Shown here piece by piece: positions 1 through 8,246 of a stretch of DNA of 45,923 bases; position 1 is the stretch's first letter, and each line of letters begins with the position of its first letter. Position numbers and translations under genes: made by a program. The stretch comes from Methylobacterium crusticola. Lineage in GTDB: Bacteria; Pseudomonadota; Alphaproteobacteria; Rhizobiales; Beijerinckiaceae. The stretch spans positions 1 through 45,923 of the forward strand of contig NZ_QOWC01000042.1 in the NCBI RefSeq assembly GCF_003574465.1, read 5' to 3'. Under the pieces are notes generated by a model. The model searched no databases. It saw only the letters and a list, made by a program, of their open reading frames with translations, and was not told the DNA's origin.

Positions 1-71
1 AGCCGGCGCAGGGCGTCGACCACCTGTCCCGACACCGCCTCACGACCGACGATTCCAACGATGCCGCACAT
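1..71 (-). CDS. glmS: Glutamine--fructose-6-phosphate aminotransferase, N-terminal fragment cut by the window edge
   Basis: Only the first 23 codons are inside the window, reading leftward from ATG at 71. They begin MCGIVGIVG and continue to DALRRL. Cys2 directly after the initiator Met is the N-terminal nucleophile of class II (Ntn) glutamine amidotransferases. MCGIVGI followed by a helix ending in LRRL is the usual start of GlmS, which makes glucosamine-6-phosphate for peptidoglycan and amino-sugar polymers. A GGGAG ribosome site lies 9 bases upstream. Asparagine synthase B also starts MCGI, but its next residues differ. The neighbours are sugar-nucleotide and polysaccharide genes, so this could be a locus-dedicated paralogue; the rest of the gene would be needed to tell. 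Confidence 0.8.
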   Translation of the reverse strand, partial: MCGIVGIVGREAVSGQVVDALRR

Positions 72-386
72 GGCGTCATGCTCCCGTTGCAGGTTGGTGT
101 TGTCTCCGCAGATCGACCCGGCTCGTCGGCATGACCGGCCGGATGTCGCGCGTGCGCCCCGAACGCCCGCGGATGCTGATGTCATCCGCACTCCGACGGA
201 TTGCGTCGCCAGGCAGGTTTCGTGTCCGCACAGGCGCGTGGAGCGAAGCTCCATCGTCGCGGGCTGGTGACGCCTCGTCCGGAATGGATCCTTGGCGATG
301 CGGTGTCACCGCGTTTGCCCAGCCGCCGGCAGACCTGCCGGCAGCCACGCGGTCCGGCGTGCTCCCGCCTTCGATCGATGTGGCTG
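72..386. other. Intergenic region between glmS and the deacetylase gene
   Basis: I see no convincing gene in these 315 bases; the short open frames have no family signature. A perfect 7-bp stem with a GACC loop lies at 325-342, 45 bases after the deacetylase stop on the minus strand. It has no T tract, so it is at best a weak terminator. The glmS promoter must lie here or further upstream, but no clear -35/-10 pair is visible. Confidence 0.5.
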
Positions 387-3314
387 TCAGACGATCGTGA
401 AGTCGTTCGCCGTCAAGGTCGGCCTGTTGTCGAGCGTCGCGAACAGCACGGGATTGCTGCCTGTCTGCGATCCGTCGGCATCATAATAGACCGTGCCCAG
501 AGCCTTGTTGTACAAGATGCGTGTCGCGGGATCCTCGGCGGCGTTCGTGACGCTCGCCGAGTTGGTCGAGTTCATCGTCTTGAATGCCGTGCTGGCGAGC
601 GTCCCGGTCGGAATATTGAAAACGCTCTTCGACAACTGGACTGTGTCGTTGTTGCCCGAGGCCGACGGACTGAAATCCGTGATGCGGTCGGCATTCCCCG
701 TGATGAGTGCAGCACTGAAGGCGAACGTGTCGTTCCCCGCTCCTCCCGTCAGGGTGTCCGCCCCTGCCCCCCCGTCGATGAAATCGTTGCCGCCGAGCCC
801 GTTGATCGCATTGCCGGTCGCGGTTCCAAAGATCAAGTCACGCGCCGAGGTCATCGCCGGCGACGACGCTTCATTGATCGATATCGTGTGTTGGCCTAGT
901 CCCGAAACTGCGATATCGAGCAGATTACCAGACATGCTGGCGCTGTCGGCGCCCGTGACCTGAACGTACTGGTTCTGAGGCGACTTCAGGGTGACCTGGA
1001 AGTTCCCCTCACCGACCGCCGTGAAGCTGAGATTGGTCCCGTTCCCCGTGACCGAGACAAGGTCGGAGCGGTCGGCGAGTTTGGAGAGGTGGGTGACGTC
1101 GTCGGGCGTCCCGCCGAGCGCGATGTTGAAGGTGCCGCCGTCCCGGTCGACGAAGACGCTGTCCTTGTCGTAGGCGTACCAGCCGCTCACGTTCTTGATC
1201 GTCTGGCCGGCGCCGAGGTCGAGGGCGAACTTGCCGAGATCGCCCGTCGTCGCCGTCGTGACCGTGGCCGCCAGCACGCTGGTCGAGGCGTTCCAGGCGT
1301 AGCTTACGTCGGACTTCTCGAGCGTCGAGACCCGCTGCGCCAAGTCCGCCAGCGTCACGAACTCGGATCCGGCCTGGTAGGCCCGCTGGATGAAGTCCGT
1401 GAACATCTGCTGGGTGTAGTTCGAGGGAACGCCCGGATCGAGCGGCCAGTTGGTCGGCCCGTAATCGTGCCAGGGCCAGACGACCACCGGCATGTCCGAG
1501 TGGCTCGTGAGGTCGCTCCATTCGGAGGCCCACTTGGCTTCGGCCTGGGCCGGCGTGAGCTTCTGGTAGCCGATGAGGGTGAAGTCGAACGAGGTATTGG
1601 GTGCGATGTAGACCTTCGAATCGGTGGCAGCCGGGCTAAGATACCCGATCGCCCCCGGGTAGCCCGCGCCGATCATGGACGCGCCGCCGGTCATGTAGGG
1701 ATAGTACTGGGCGATGTTGCGCGCCGTCGTGACGGTCTCACCGGCCCCGGGAACGGCGACGCCGATGTTCGTCAGGCCGAGCTGCTGCTCGATCAGCGCC
1801 CGCGACTGCTGGAACTCGAACTGGTACTGGGCCGGCGTCAGGACATTCGTGTCCTCCGGGTGCGTGTAGGAGTGCGACCCGATCTCGTTGCCCATCGCGA
1901 GCATCTGGTTGTAGTATTTCTTGGACCATGTCCAATCCGTATAGTCCCCGTTGGCCTGGTTGTTGCCAATATCGATGTAGTATGATCCGACGAAGTTATA
2001 ATCCTTCTTCCACTGCGTCAGGATCGGCAGCAGCGCGTCGTAGATGCCGGGGCCCGAGGCCGGCTTCACGTCGCTGATCTCCATGGCCTGATCCATGTCG
2101 ACCCGGGCGGTCACCACCGCCTTGCCGCGGCTCAGGTGCAGGCTGACATCCGGCCCGCTGGCCGGAGCCGTCACCCAGTCGATCGCGTGCTGCAGCATGT
2201 TGTTGTCGCCCAGCATGCCCTCGGTGGCGAAGTGGACGTTGTTGCCGCCTGTCTTCGTCGCCAGCACCGCCGCCTGCGACTGCCCGTTGACCACTTGGTT
2301 GGCGAGCGTGGTGCCGAGGCCGTCGGTAGACGTGAAATAGGAGGTCGAGATGCCCGAATAGTTGCGGATGACTTCGTCGGGCGTGTAACCGGCCATCATC
2401 GGGTTGGTGCTCGAGCCGGCGGTGACCTGCACGTTCACCCCGCTGGCGTTCCCGACGAGGTTCACGTCCAGCAGCGCCTTCATGCGCGCGTAGGAATCGC
2501 CCGGCAGTGCCGCTCCGGTCCCGTCGTTGGTCATGAAGTTACCGGCCGCGACGATACCGACATGGTAGTTCTTGGTCAGCGTGCTGAGAGTGTCAGTGAT
2601 CGCCCCAACCTTGTCGGCCGCGACGTTCTGGAAGGAGGGGAAGACCAGGGCGTCGTAATTGACCAGCTTGGACAGGTCGGTGAGGTCGGCCTCCGACAGC
2701 AGGTCGTAGGGCACGCCGGCCTGGGCGGCCTGGTCCTGCGCCATCATGAACAGCTGTGAGTACGCGGTCTGGCTGAAATACTTGGCCGCGGTCGTCTCCG
2801 AATAAACGATGCCGATCTTGTGCCCGGTATAGGTCCGGGCCGGCAGCGATGCCTTGTCGGTGACGGAGTACGGCCCCGCGCTGTAATCTCCCGGCAGGTA
2901 TGTGCTGTTGTCGACGTCGGCGAGCACGTTCAGGGCGGTGGTATTCCCTATCTGCGCCACCGGAACGGCTAGTTCGACCGTTGTATGATCGGCGCTGTAG
3001 GCATAGCTGAGCGGGGTCGCGCTGACCAGGTTCTGGCCGTCGGCGCCCGTGTAGAGGTACGGTATGCCGTTCGTGAAGTTGATGTTGTAGTCGTAGCCTG
3101 AAAACAGGCCCCAGATGTTGTAGCCGGTCGCCGTTGACTTGTCGGTGTTGAGCCAGATCGTCGAGCCGGTGTTGAGCGCCGTCGGCGCCTTCATGGCGAA
3201 GGTGAGAGAGCCGCCCGAGAGGTCGCCGTAGAGCTGGTAGCCCGCCGGCACGCCGGTCGTCGTCAGAAGGTCGGCGCTGGTCCAGTCGGACAGATTGCCA
3301 TCGATCGTGCGCAT
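387..3314 (-). CDS. Secreted modular polysaccharide deacetylase with RTX-type C-terminus
   Basis: This protein has 975 residues. Residues 1-155 (TIDGNLSDW...) resemble a CBM9/DOMON-like carbohydrate-binding domain. Residues 165-385 resemble a class I glutamine-amidotransferase-like fold. Residues 400-665 are a NodB-type deacetylase, with RVDMDQA at 404 in the usual metal-Asp region and HSYTH at 481-485 as the metal-binding HxxxH. Residues 830-865 carry glycine-rich calcium-binding nonapeptides (GGNDFIDGG, GGAGNDTF), and the tail ends TLTANDFTIV as in type I-secreted proteins. No N-terminal signal peptide is seen, which fits type I secretion. The ATG at 3314 is chosen because AGGA lies 11 bases upstream and the protein fold starts there; an open frame extends to 3515. 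The substrate is unknown; an N-acetylated exopolysaccharide is inferred. No T1SS transporter genes are in view. Confidence 0.8.
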   Translation of the reverse strand: MRTIDGNLSDWTSADLLTTTGVPAGYQLYGDLSGGSLTFAMKAPTALNTGSTIWLNTDKSTATGYNIWGLFSGYDYNINFTNGIPYLYTGADGQNLVSATPLSYAYSADHTTVELAVPVAQIGNTTALNVLADVDNSTYLPGDYSAGPYSVTDKASLPARTYTGHKIGIVYSETTAAKYFSQTAYSQLFMMAQDQAAQAGVPYDLLSEADLTDLSKLVNYDALVFPSFQNVAADKVGAITDTLSTLTKNYHVGIVAAGNFMTNDGTGAALPGDSYARMKALLDVNLVGNASGVNVQVTAGSSTNPMMAGYTPDEVIRNYSGISTSYFTSTDGLGTTLANQVVNGQSQAAVLATKTGGNNVHFATEGMLGDNNMLQHAIDWVTAPASGPDVSLHLSRGKAVVTARVDMDQAMEISDVKPASGPGIYDALLPILTQWKKDYNFVGSYYIDIGNNQANGDYTDWTWSKKYYNQMLAMGNEIGSHSYTHPEDTNVLTPAQYQFEFQQSRALIEQQLGLTNIGVAVPGAGETVTTARNIAQYYPYMTGGASMIGAGYPGAIGYLSPAATDSKVYIAPNTSFDFTLIGYQKLTPAQAEAKWASEWSDLTSHSDMPVVVWPWHDYGPTNWPLDPGVPSNYTQQMFTDFIQRAYQAGSEFVTLADLAQRVSTLEKSDVSYAWNASTSVLAATVTTATTGDLGKFALDLGAGQTIKNVSGWYAYDKDSVFVDRDGGTFNIALGGTPDDVTHLSKLADRSDLVSVTGNGTNLSFTAVGEGNFQVTLKSPQNQYVQVTGADSASMSGNLLDIAVSGLGQHTISINEASSPAMTSARDLIFGTATGNAINGLGGNDFIDGGAGADTLTGGAGNDTFAFSAALITGNADRITDFSPSASGNNDTVQLSKSVFNIPTGTLASTAFKTMNSTNSASVTNAAEDPATRILYNKALGTVYYDADGSQTGSNPVLFATLDNRPTLTANDFTIV

Positions 3315-3559
3315 GGCCGGAAATTTCCTGTCAGGGTTGCTCGGTTGACCGAAACCGCGAACGGCTTCGGTCGCGAACCAGACCGCAACAGCCGGTCGCA
3401 GCGCCGCGCCGGATGTTTCGTCGTCGCGCAATGTCGGAATGCGGTGCGGTCTTCGTGTTTCTAGAAGGGTCTTGCAAGACGACGGCTGAGCAGCGGTCGA
3501 CTCGTAGAACAACAATTACTCTCGCATAGCGGACCGACGTTTCAAATAATCCTGACGAG
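3315..3559 (-). promoter_or_regulatory. Upstream region of the deacetylase with a 12-bp palindrome
   Basis: The 245 bases between the epimerase stop and the deacetylase start hold no gene. A perfect palindrome, GTCTTGCAAGAC, lies at 3469-3480, about 155 bases before the start codon. It could be an operator or the edge of a structured leader. A TTGAAA box is visible on the minus strand near 3540, but its -10 partner is poor. The regulatory role is inferred. Confidence 0.3.
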
Positions 3560-4603
3560 TTATTGCAGCGACGCCTTGGGTGAGGGCCGCCCCGCGGGGC
3601 CGGCTCCGCCCGCCGGCCGCGCACCGGGGCGGACGCCGCTCGGGCCATCAACCGCAACGCCGTCCGGCGCGGGTGCGTCCTCGGTCCGGCCCGGGTGAGC
3701 CTCGGCGTGCCTCGAGAGGACGCGGACCGCCGCCTCACGCAGGCAGCGTTGCATCGCGCCCCCGGTCCAGTCTCTCAGCCGCGCCGTGTCGCCGACGATG
3801 ACGCCAGGCTCGTGCCGGCGGTAGCGGGTCGGATCGGCTGAGATCGTGACGGCCTTGCCGGAGGCGGCGATCATCGCCTGCAGGAGGTCGCCGAGCCGGG
3901 TCGGGACGCCCGTGCACACGTTGCAGAGGCCCGCGGCATCGCCGCGGCTCGCCAGCGCCGCGAGCGCGGCCGCGAGGTCGTCGACGTGGATGAAATCCCG
4001 ACGCACGTCGAGATTGCCGGTTGTCAGCCGTCCGCCCGCCGGCGGCATCCGGGCGATCTGGGCGGCGAAATCCGCGAGCGCCAGGTGGGCCGGCATGCCC
4101 GGTCCGACCGGATTGAAGATGCGCGCCACGACGACCCGGGAGCGCCCCTCCTCGCGGAGGGCGAGCGCGGCCTGCGATTGCGCGAGCTTGCTGCGGCCAT
4201 AGGCGGTGTAGGGCGAGCAAGCGGCGTCCTCCCGCACGGGGATCCCGTCGCGCGCCGCCGCCCCGTACTCCGCCGCGCTTCCCGCGACGACCAGCGTCGG
4301 ATGCAGGCCCGTCAGCCGGAGCGCCGCAAAGAGCGCTTCGGTGAGGCCGAGATTGACGGACAGGAGTTGCGCCTCGTCGCCCTGCATCGCGCCCGCGAGG
4401 TGATAGACCACGTCGGGCCGCGCGAGGTCGAGGGCCCGGCACCACCGCTCCACCGGCGAGGCCGCCGTCGCGGCACCATCGCGGGGGTCCTCCGCGCCGG
4501 CCCGGAGGCCGACCGTCGCGACCCGCCCCCCGCTCGCGCGCAGATGGCGCGCGAGCGCCTGGCCGACAAACCCCCCGGCCCCGCTGATCAGGCTGCCGCC
4601 CAT
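3560..4603 (-). CDS. NAD-dependent epimerase/dehydratase, GDP-4-keto-6-deoxymannose reductase-like
   Basis: This is a 347-residue extended SDR protein. The Rossmann glycine motif GAGGFVGQALARHL lies at residues 8-21, the catalytic Tyr and Lys in YGRSKLAQ, and RRDFIHVDDLA is the usual extended-SDR segment. The later CNVCTG, the DPTRYRRHE segment and GDTARLRDWTG match reductases of the Rmd type, which reduce a 4-keto-6-deoxy NDP-hexose. The last 50 residues are a proline/alanine-rich tail outside the fold. It begins four bases after the nucleotidyltransferase gene, so the two are probably co-transcribed and act on the same sugar nucleotide. The exact substrate cannot be read from the sequence. 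Confidence 0.8.
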   Translation of the reverse strand: MGGSLISGAGGFVGQALARHLRASGGRVATVGLRAGAEDPRDGAATAASPVERWCRALDLARPDVVYHLAGAMQGDEAQLLSVNLGLTEALFAALRLTGLHPTLVVAGSAAEYGAAARDGIPVREDAACSPYTAYGRSKLAQSQAALALREEGRSRVVVARIFNPVGPGMPAHLALADFAAQIARMPPAGGRLTTGNLDVRRDFIHVDDLAAALAALASRGDAAGLCNVCTGVPTRLGDLLQAMIAASGKAVTISADPTRYRRHEPGVIVGDTARLRDWTGGAMQRCLREAAVRVLSRHAEAHPGRTEDAPAPDGVAVDGPSGVRPGARPAGGAGPAGRPSPKASLQ

Positions 4604-4607
4604 CGGA

Positions 4608-5444
4608 TCATGACGCCAGGAACTGGTTGCGCTCGCTCACGAACATCTGCTGCGCCAGAGCGAAATCGTCGGGCCGTCCGATGTCAAGCCACACGCAATC
4701 CTCGTGGTAGCAGGTGACGTCGCCGCCGGATTGCTTGACGCTCATGATCAGGCCCGGCATGTCGAGGTATTCGCCGCTGGTCAGGTGCATCCGTACCGCT
4801 TCCCGGCGCAGGGCGTAGACGCCCATGCTGACGAAATGGCTGCTCGTCGGCTTCTCGCGATAGGCCATGAGGCGACTGCGCTGATCGATCTCGATCAAGC
4901 CGAAGTCGATCTTCACCTCTCTCTTGTAGACTCCGATGGAGATATCCCCCGCCGAGCGATAATGCGCCTGCATCATCCGGTCGAGGCTGAGTGTCGTCAG
5001 CAGGTCTCCGTTCGTCACGAAGAAGTCGTCGTCAAGGTCGTCGAGCATGTCGCCGAGGGCACCGGCGGTTCCGAGCGGCTTGCTTTCCAGGCGGTAGCGG
5101 ATGTTGAGGCCGAGGCGCTCGCCATTGCCGAAGAAGGCTTCCAGCAAGTGGCTCAGATGGTTCACGGCCAGGATGACGTCGGTGATGCCGGCATTCTTCA
5201 TCTGCCGCAGCAGCAGCTCGAGAACGGGCATGTCGTTGAGGGGCATCAGCGGCTTGGGGAACAGGGCGGAGTAGGGATGGAGTCGCGTTCCCTTGCCCCC
5301 GGCCATGATGACGGCCTGCGTGATCCGCGTCCCCGGCGCGGTGTGGACGAGGCCGCTCGCCGCCACCGCTTCGCCGTCATGAGCGCAGAGGAGGTCGTCC
5401 ATTTCGCCGCGAAGGTCTGCGCAATCGTCCAACCTGTGGGACAT
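4608..5444 (-). CDS. Sugar-phosphate nucleotidyltransferase
   Basis: This 278-residue GT-A-type nucleotidyltransferase would make an NDP-sugar from a sugar-1-phosphate and an NTP. The signature AVIMAGGKGTRLHPYS begins near residue 44 and is followed by PKPLMPL. NGDLL near residue 135 gives the metal-binding Asp, and VWLDIGRPDDFALA near the end is typical of mannose-1-phosphate guanylyltransferase/RmlA-like enzymes. The ATG at 5444 is preferred because GGAG lies 6 bases upstream; ATGs at 5456 and 5489 lack a ribosome site. The roughly 40 residues before the catalytic domain have no recognisable fold. The start of the epimerase gene lies four bases downstream. Confidence 0.85.
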   Translation of the reverse strand: MSHRLDDCADLRGEMDDLLCAHDGEAVAASGLVHTAPGTRITQAVIMAGGKGTRLHPYSALFPKPLMPLNDMPVLELLLRQMKNAGITDVILAVNHLSHLLEAFFGNGERLGLNIRYRLESKPLGTAGALGDMLDDLDDDFFVTNGDLLTTLSLDRMMQAHYRSAGDISIGVYKREVKIDFGLIEIDQRSRLMAYREKPTSSHFVSMGVYALRREAVRMHLTSGEYLDMPGLIMSVKQSGGDVTCYHEDCVWLDIGRPDDFALAQQMFVSERNQFLAS

Positions 5445-5739
5445 CTCACTCTCCATCGTCAATATGGTCGCGAGCCACGCAAAGTTCATCGCTGCGTTGA
5501 GGCATGGCTCAATCCTTATCAGATTGATTGCTTATTTCGCAAGTAAACCCATGTGATTAGGCATCAAGGCGGCATCCAACCCTGATCATTCGCCCGGATT
5601 ACTCACGCCCCACGGCGACCCGTGACGTCCGTCGTCTCCGCGGGCGGGAAGCCGCATGCGTCCCGCCCGGTCGGTTCGCAATCCGGCCACAGCGACCCGT
5701 CCTCGGCAGGACCGCCCTCGCCCGAGCGGGTGCGGCCGT

Positions 5740-6429
5740 TCATGCCGTCATCATGGAGTATTCCTTCGCCCAGAGCGCCGCCTGGGTGCGGTTGTTGAAA
5801 TTCAACTTCCTGAGTATGTGCCTGACGTGAACCTTGACGGTGGCCTCGGTGATGTTGTGCTTGCGTGCGATGACCTTGTTGGAATTCCCGTCGGCGAGGG
5901 AGGAGAGGATCTCACGCTCGCGCAGCGACAGGCTGCAGGCGATCGTGTCCCGGCCCGCGCGTGCCGCGGGAAAGCCGCGGGCGAGCAGGATCGGACCGTC
6001 GGACGTCGGACGGACGGCGGGCGGCTCGCCGGCGCCGTCGTGGCTATCGAGCAGTGTCGCGTCGTGAACCATGACACCGGCCAGCACGGCCTGCACCGCG
6101 ATGAGCAGCTTCTTGGGGCTGCTCGCGCGATTGAGGATCCCGGCTGCCCGCGCGAACACGTCGGCGTGCAAGCCGGCATCCGTGCCACGGCTCATCAGAA
6201 CGACCAGCTTGGTCCGGGATGGCATCCGGCCGAGACAACCCACATGGGAGAGAATCGTACCGTCCCGGTCCGAGCACACAATCAGCAGATCGCAATCGAT
6301 GCGGTCGGGCATCTGAGAGAAGCTCCCGCTCACCGCGTAGTCCGCCGACTGGAGGAGGAGCGACAATCCTTCCCGCAAGAGCTCGTCGTCACCGACAATC
6401 AATGTATCCGGATAAGTAATTGGTGTCAT
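5740..6429 (-). CDS. LuxR/NarL-type response regulator with a degenerate receiver
   Basis: The 229-residue protein has an N-terminal receiver-like domain (5-125) and a C-terminal LuxR helix-turn-helix (about 160-225: LSLREREILSSLADG, then NKVIARKHNITEATVKVHVRHI). The acidic pair DD14-15 is present. The residue in the phospho-acceptor position of the DLLIVCS strand is Cys52 instead of Asp, and the conserved Lys after the last strand is not evident (GILNRASS). It therefore probably works without phosphorylation. The ATG at 6429 is chosen because AAGGA lies 7 bases upstream; earlier in-frame starts add residues outside the fold. No sensor kinase gene is adjacent. It could regulate the neighbouring polysaccharide genes, but nothing in the sequence proves this. 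Confidence 0.85.
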   Translation of the reverse strand: MTPITYPDTLIVGDDELLREGLSLLLQSADYAVSGSFSQMPDRIDCDLLIVCSDRDGTILSHVGCLGRMPSRTKLVVLMSRGTDAGLHADVFARAAGILNRASSPKKLLIAVQAVLAGVMVHDATLLDSHDGAGEPPAVRPTSDGPILLARGFPAARAGRDTIACSLSLREREILSSLADGNSNKVIARKHNITEATVKVHVRHILRKLNFNNRTQAALWAKEYSMMTA

Positions 6430-7077
6430 TGTGATTTCCTTCAGAAGTCGAGGCGCAGGACGGCGATTTCGTCCGAGGATCGCGACCATGACGCCGTTCT
6501 CAGGCTGAGCGCAGTCGGCCTTATTGAGCTTCTGGATGCGCCGTTTCCGGCGCGACCTCGTTCTTTTCTGTTCGGTTAATGGCAAAGTTGGCATACATTT
6601 GAACGGACACACGGTCGTGCTCTGCCCGACGGATGTCAGGCAAAACCTGCATTGTCATGAAAATCCCGGACCACCTGGTCCGTAGGCTGGCGACGGCGCG
6701 TCGGGCGGATGCGACGGGACATCCGTCCCCAAGTCGTCGATCACGGCTCGGCCGGCCGGACCATACCCGGCTCCAACGCCCTCTGCGTGTCTCGGCCCGG
6801 ATCGGCGGCCCGTACCACGATAGGAGTAGCAATCATCAAGAAATCTTACTCATTACATTTGTTAGTGCGAGTGCGGGACCGGCGCATCATTGGTCGCAAC
6901 TCACAAGCCAATGTATATCGATGAATACGCTCTTTCCCCGACGCGACGAATGATCGAACAGAGTTGATCGTTCTCTCTCCACGGCAGTCAGTCCGCAATC
7001 GCGAGAGACACCCAGCCGACAGCGTAGCAACTCTCGGTCGCTCCACCGTTCGCATGCCGAAACCGGGAGGACGCACA
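6430..7077. other. Divergent intergenic region
   Basis: These 648 bases separate the response regulator (minus) from the secreted protein gene (plus). I find no gene with a recognisable product. The stretch 6815-6960 is clearly poorer in G+C than the surroundings and is the likeliest promoter area. A 6-bp stem with a GAAA tetraloop (read on minus) lies at 6538-6553 and would fall in the leader of the regulator mRNA. No confident -35/-10 pair is seen. Confidence 0.4.
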
Positions 7078-8115
7078 ATGTGGCACGCCTCAGACACCGC
7101 CTCACGCCCGGGACGTCATCGCGCGGCGAACCGTGCGGCCGTTCTGCTTCTGACGACCTGCATGGTCCCGGGCGGGCTCGCTGCGGCGGAGGGCGCCGGA
7201 CACCGCGTCGCCACCGACGGCCGCCCCTACGTCTCGGCGCGCAACGTCGCGGGAGAAGCCGGCGTTCCGATCAGGCTCGACATCGAGGTCGTGCCACCCT
7301 CCGACAGGCCGTTCACCAGCACGTACCTGCTCGGCCTCCCCGCCGGCGCACGCGTGACCGACACCACCCACACGGTCGCGGCCGCCGGCGAGGAAGCGGC
7401 GATCGAGGTGACGCGCTGGAACCTGCCGGAACTCGTCATCACCTTGCAGCCGGGACAGGTCGGGACCTTCGTCATGCGTGTCGCCGCCATGACCGACGCG
7501 GTGGATGGCGGAGTGCAGCAGGTCGTGAGCTCCGGCTTCACGGTCAGCGCCGAGCCACCCGACCCAGACGCTCCCGGGCCCGTGCTCCGCGCGGCGGCGC
7601 GGACGCTCGTCGCGGCCTTGCCGCAGGGCCCGGTCCCTCACGTCCCGGGTCCCGGGCCGGACGCGACCGTGCCGCCGGACACCAAACCGCTCAGGACCGG
7701 ATCTCCCGCGGCTGTGTCGCCCAAGGTCCTGCCGCCGAATACCGGTCCGGCCGACGCGCCGCGACCGGCCGCGAGCCGACCGGCCCCGCCCGCCTCGCCA
7801 CCGATGCACCCGCCGCCCGCTGCCGCGCCTCCCGTGGCCATCGTGGAGCCGGGTGCGGCGGCGCTCGTCGGGCGCGCGGAGGACCTGATCCGCCGGGGCG
7901 ACATCAGCGGTGCGCGGCTCGTCCTGGAACGGGCGCTCAGCCGGAACGAGCCGCGAGCCGCGCTGTTGCTGGCCCAGACCTATGATCCGAACGTGCTGCG
8001 CACCTGGAAGGTCAGGGGTCTGCGGCCCGATCCCGAACGCGCGCAATCGCTCTATGCCCGGGCGGCGGGAGACAAGGCCGCCGAGCCGACGAGCCTGGCG
8101 GCGTTCCCCCGCTAG
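7078..8115 (+). CDS. Secreted proline-rich protein with C-terminal TPR/Sel1-like segment
   Basis: This 345-residue protein is of unknown function. It starts with a Sec-type signal: basic residues, then AAVLLLTTCMVPGGLAAA with a probable cleavage before AEGAG, so it is exported. Residues 45-160 form a beta-rich domain. Residues 160-265 are a Pro/Ala-rich linker. Residues 265-330 form helical repeats resembling TPR/Sel1 (EDLIRRGDISGARLVLERAL, then ALLLAQTYDP). The ATG at 7078 is chosen because GGGAGG lies 7 bases upstream; the open frame extends to 6964. It precedes the TAXI binding protein by 131 bases on the same strand, so the two may be expressed together. No catalytic motif is seen. Confidence 0.7.
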   Translation: MWHASDTASRPGRHRAANRAAVLLLTTCMVPGGLAAAEGAGHRVATDGRPYVSARNVAGEAGVPIRLDIEVVPPSDRPFTSTYLLGLPAGARVTDTTHTVAAAGEEAAIEVTRWNLPELVITLQPGQVGTFVMRVAAMTDAVDGGVQQVVSSGFTVSAEPPDPDAPGPVLRAAARTLVAALPQGPVPHVPGPGPDATVPPDTKPLRTGSPAAVSPKVLPPNTGPADAPRPAASRPAPPASPPMHPPPAAAPPVAIVEPGAAALVGRAEDLIRRGDISGARLVLERALSRNEPRAALLLAQTYDPNVLRTWKVRGLRPDPERAQSLYARAAGDKAAEPTSLAAFPR

Positions 8116-8246
8116 GCCAGCGCCCGGTCGCACCGCGAGACAACGGTGCTCCAGGTCTCTGATCCAGCTGCATGTTCTTCGACGACCCGGGATCCGTGCC
8201 GTCGGACAGCGCTCTCCTGCCGCAACGATGACGGAGCATGCCGACG

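Noticed and set aside
76..899. Open frames at 61-899 on either strand outside glmS
   Set aside because: They have no family signature and poor codon use, and some overlap the RTX part of the deacetylase in antisense.
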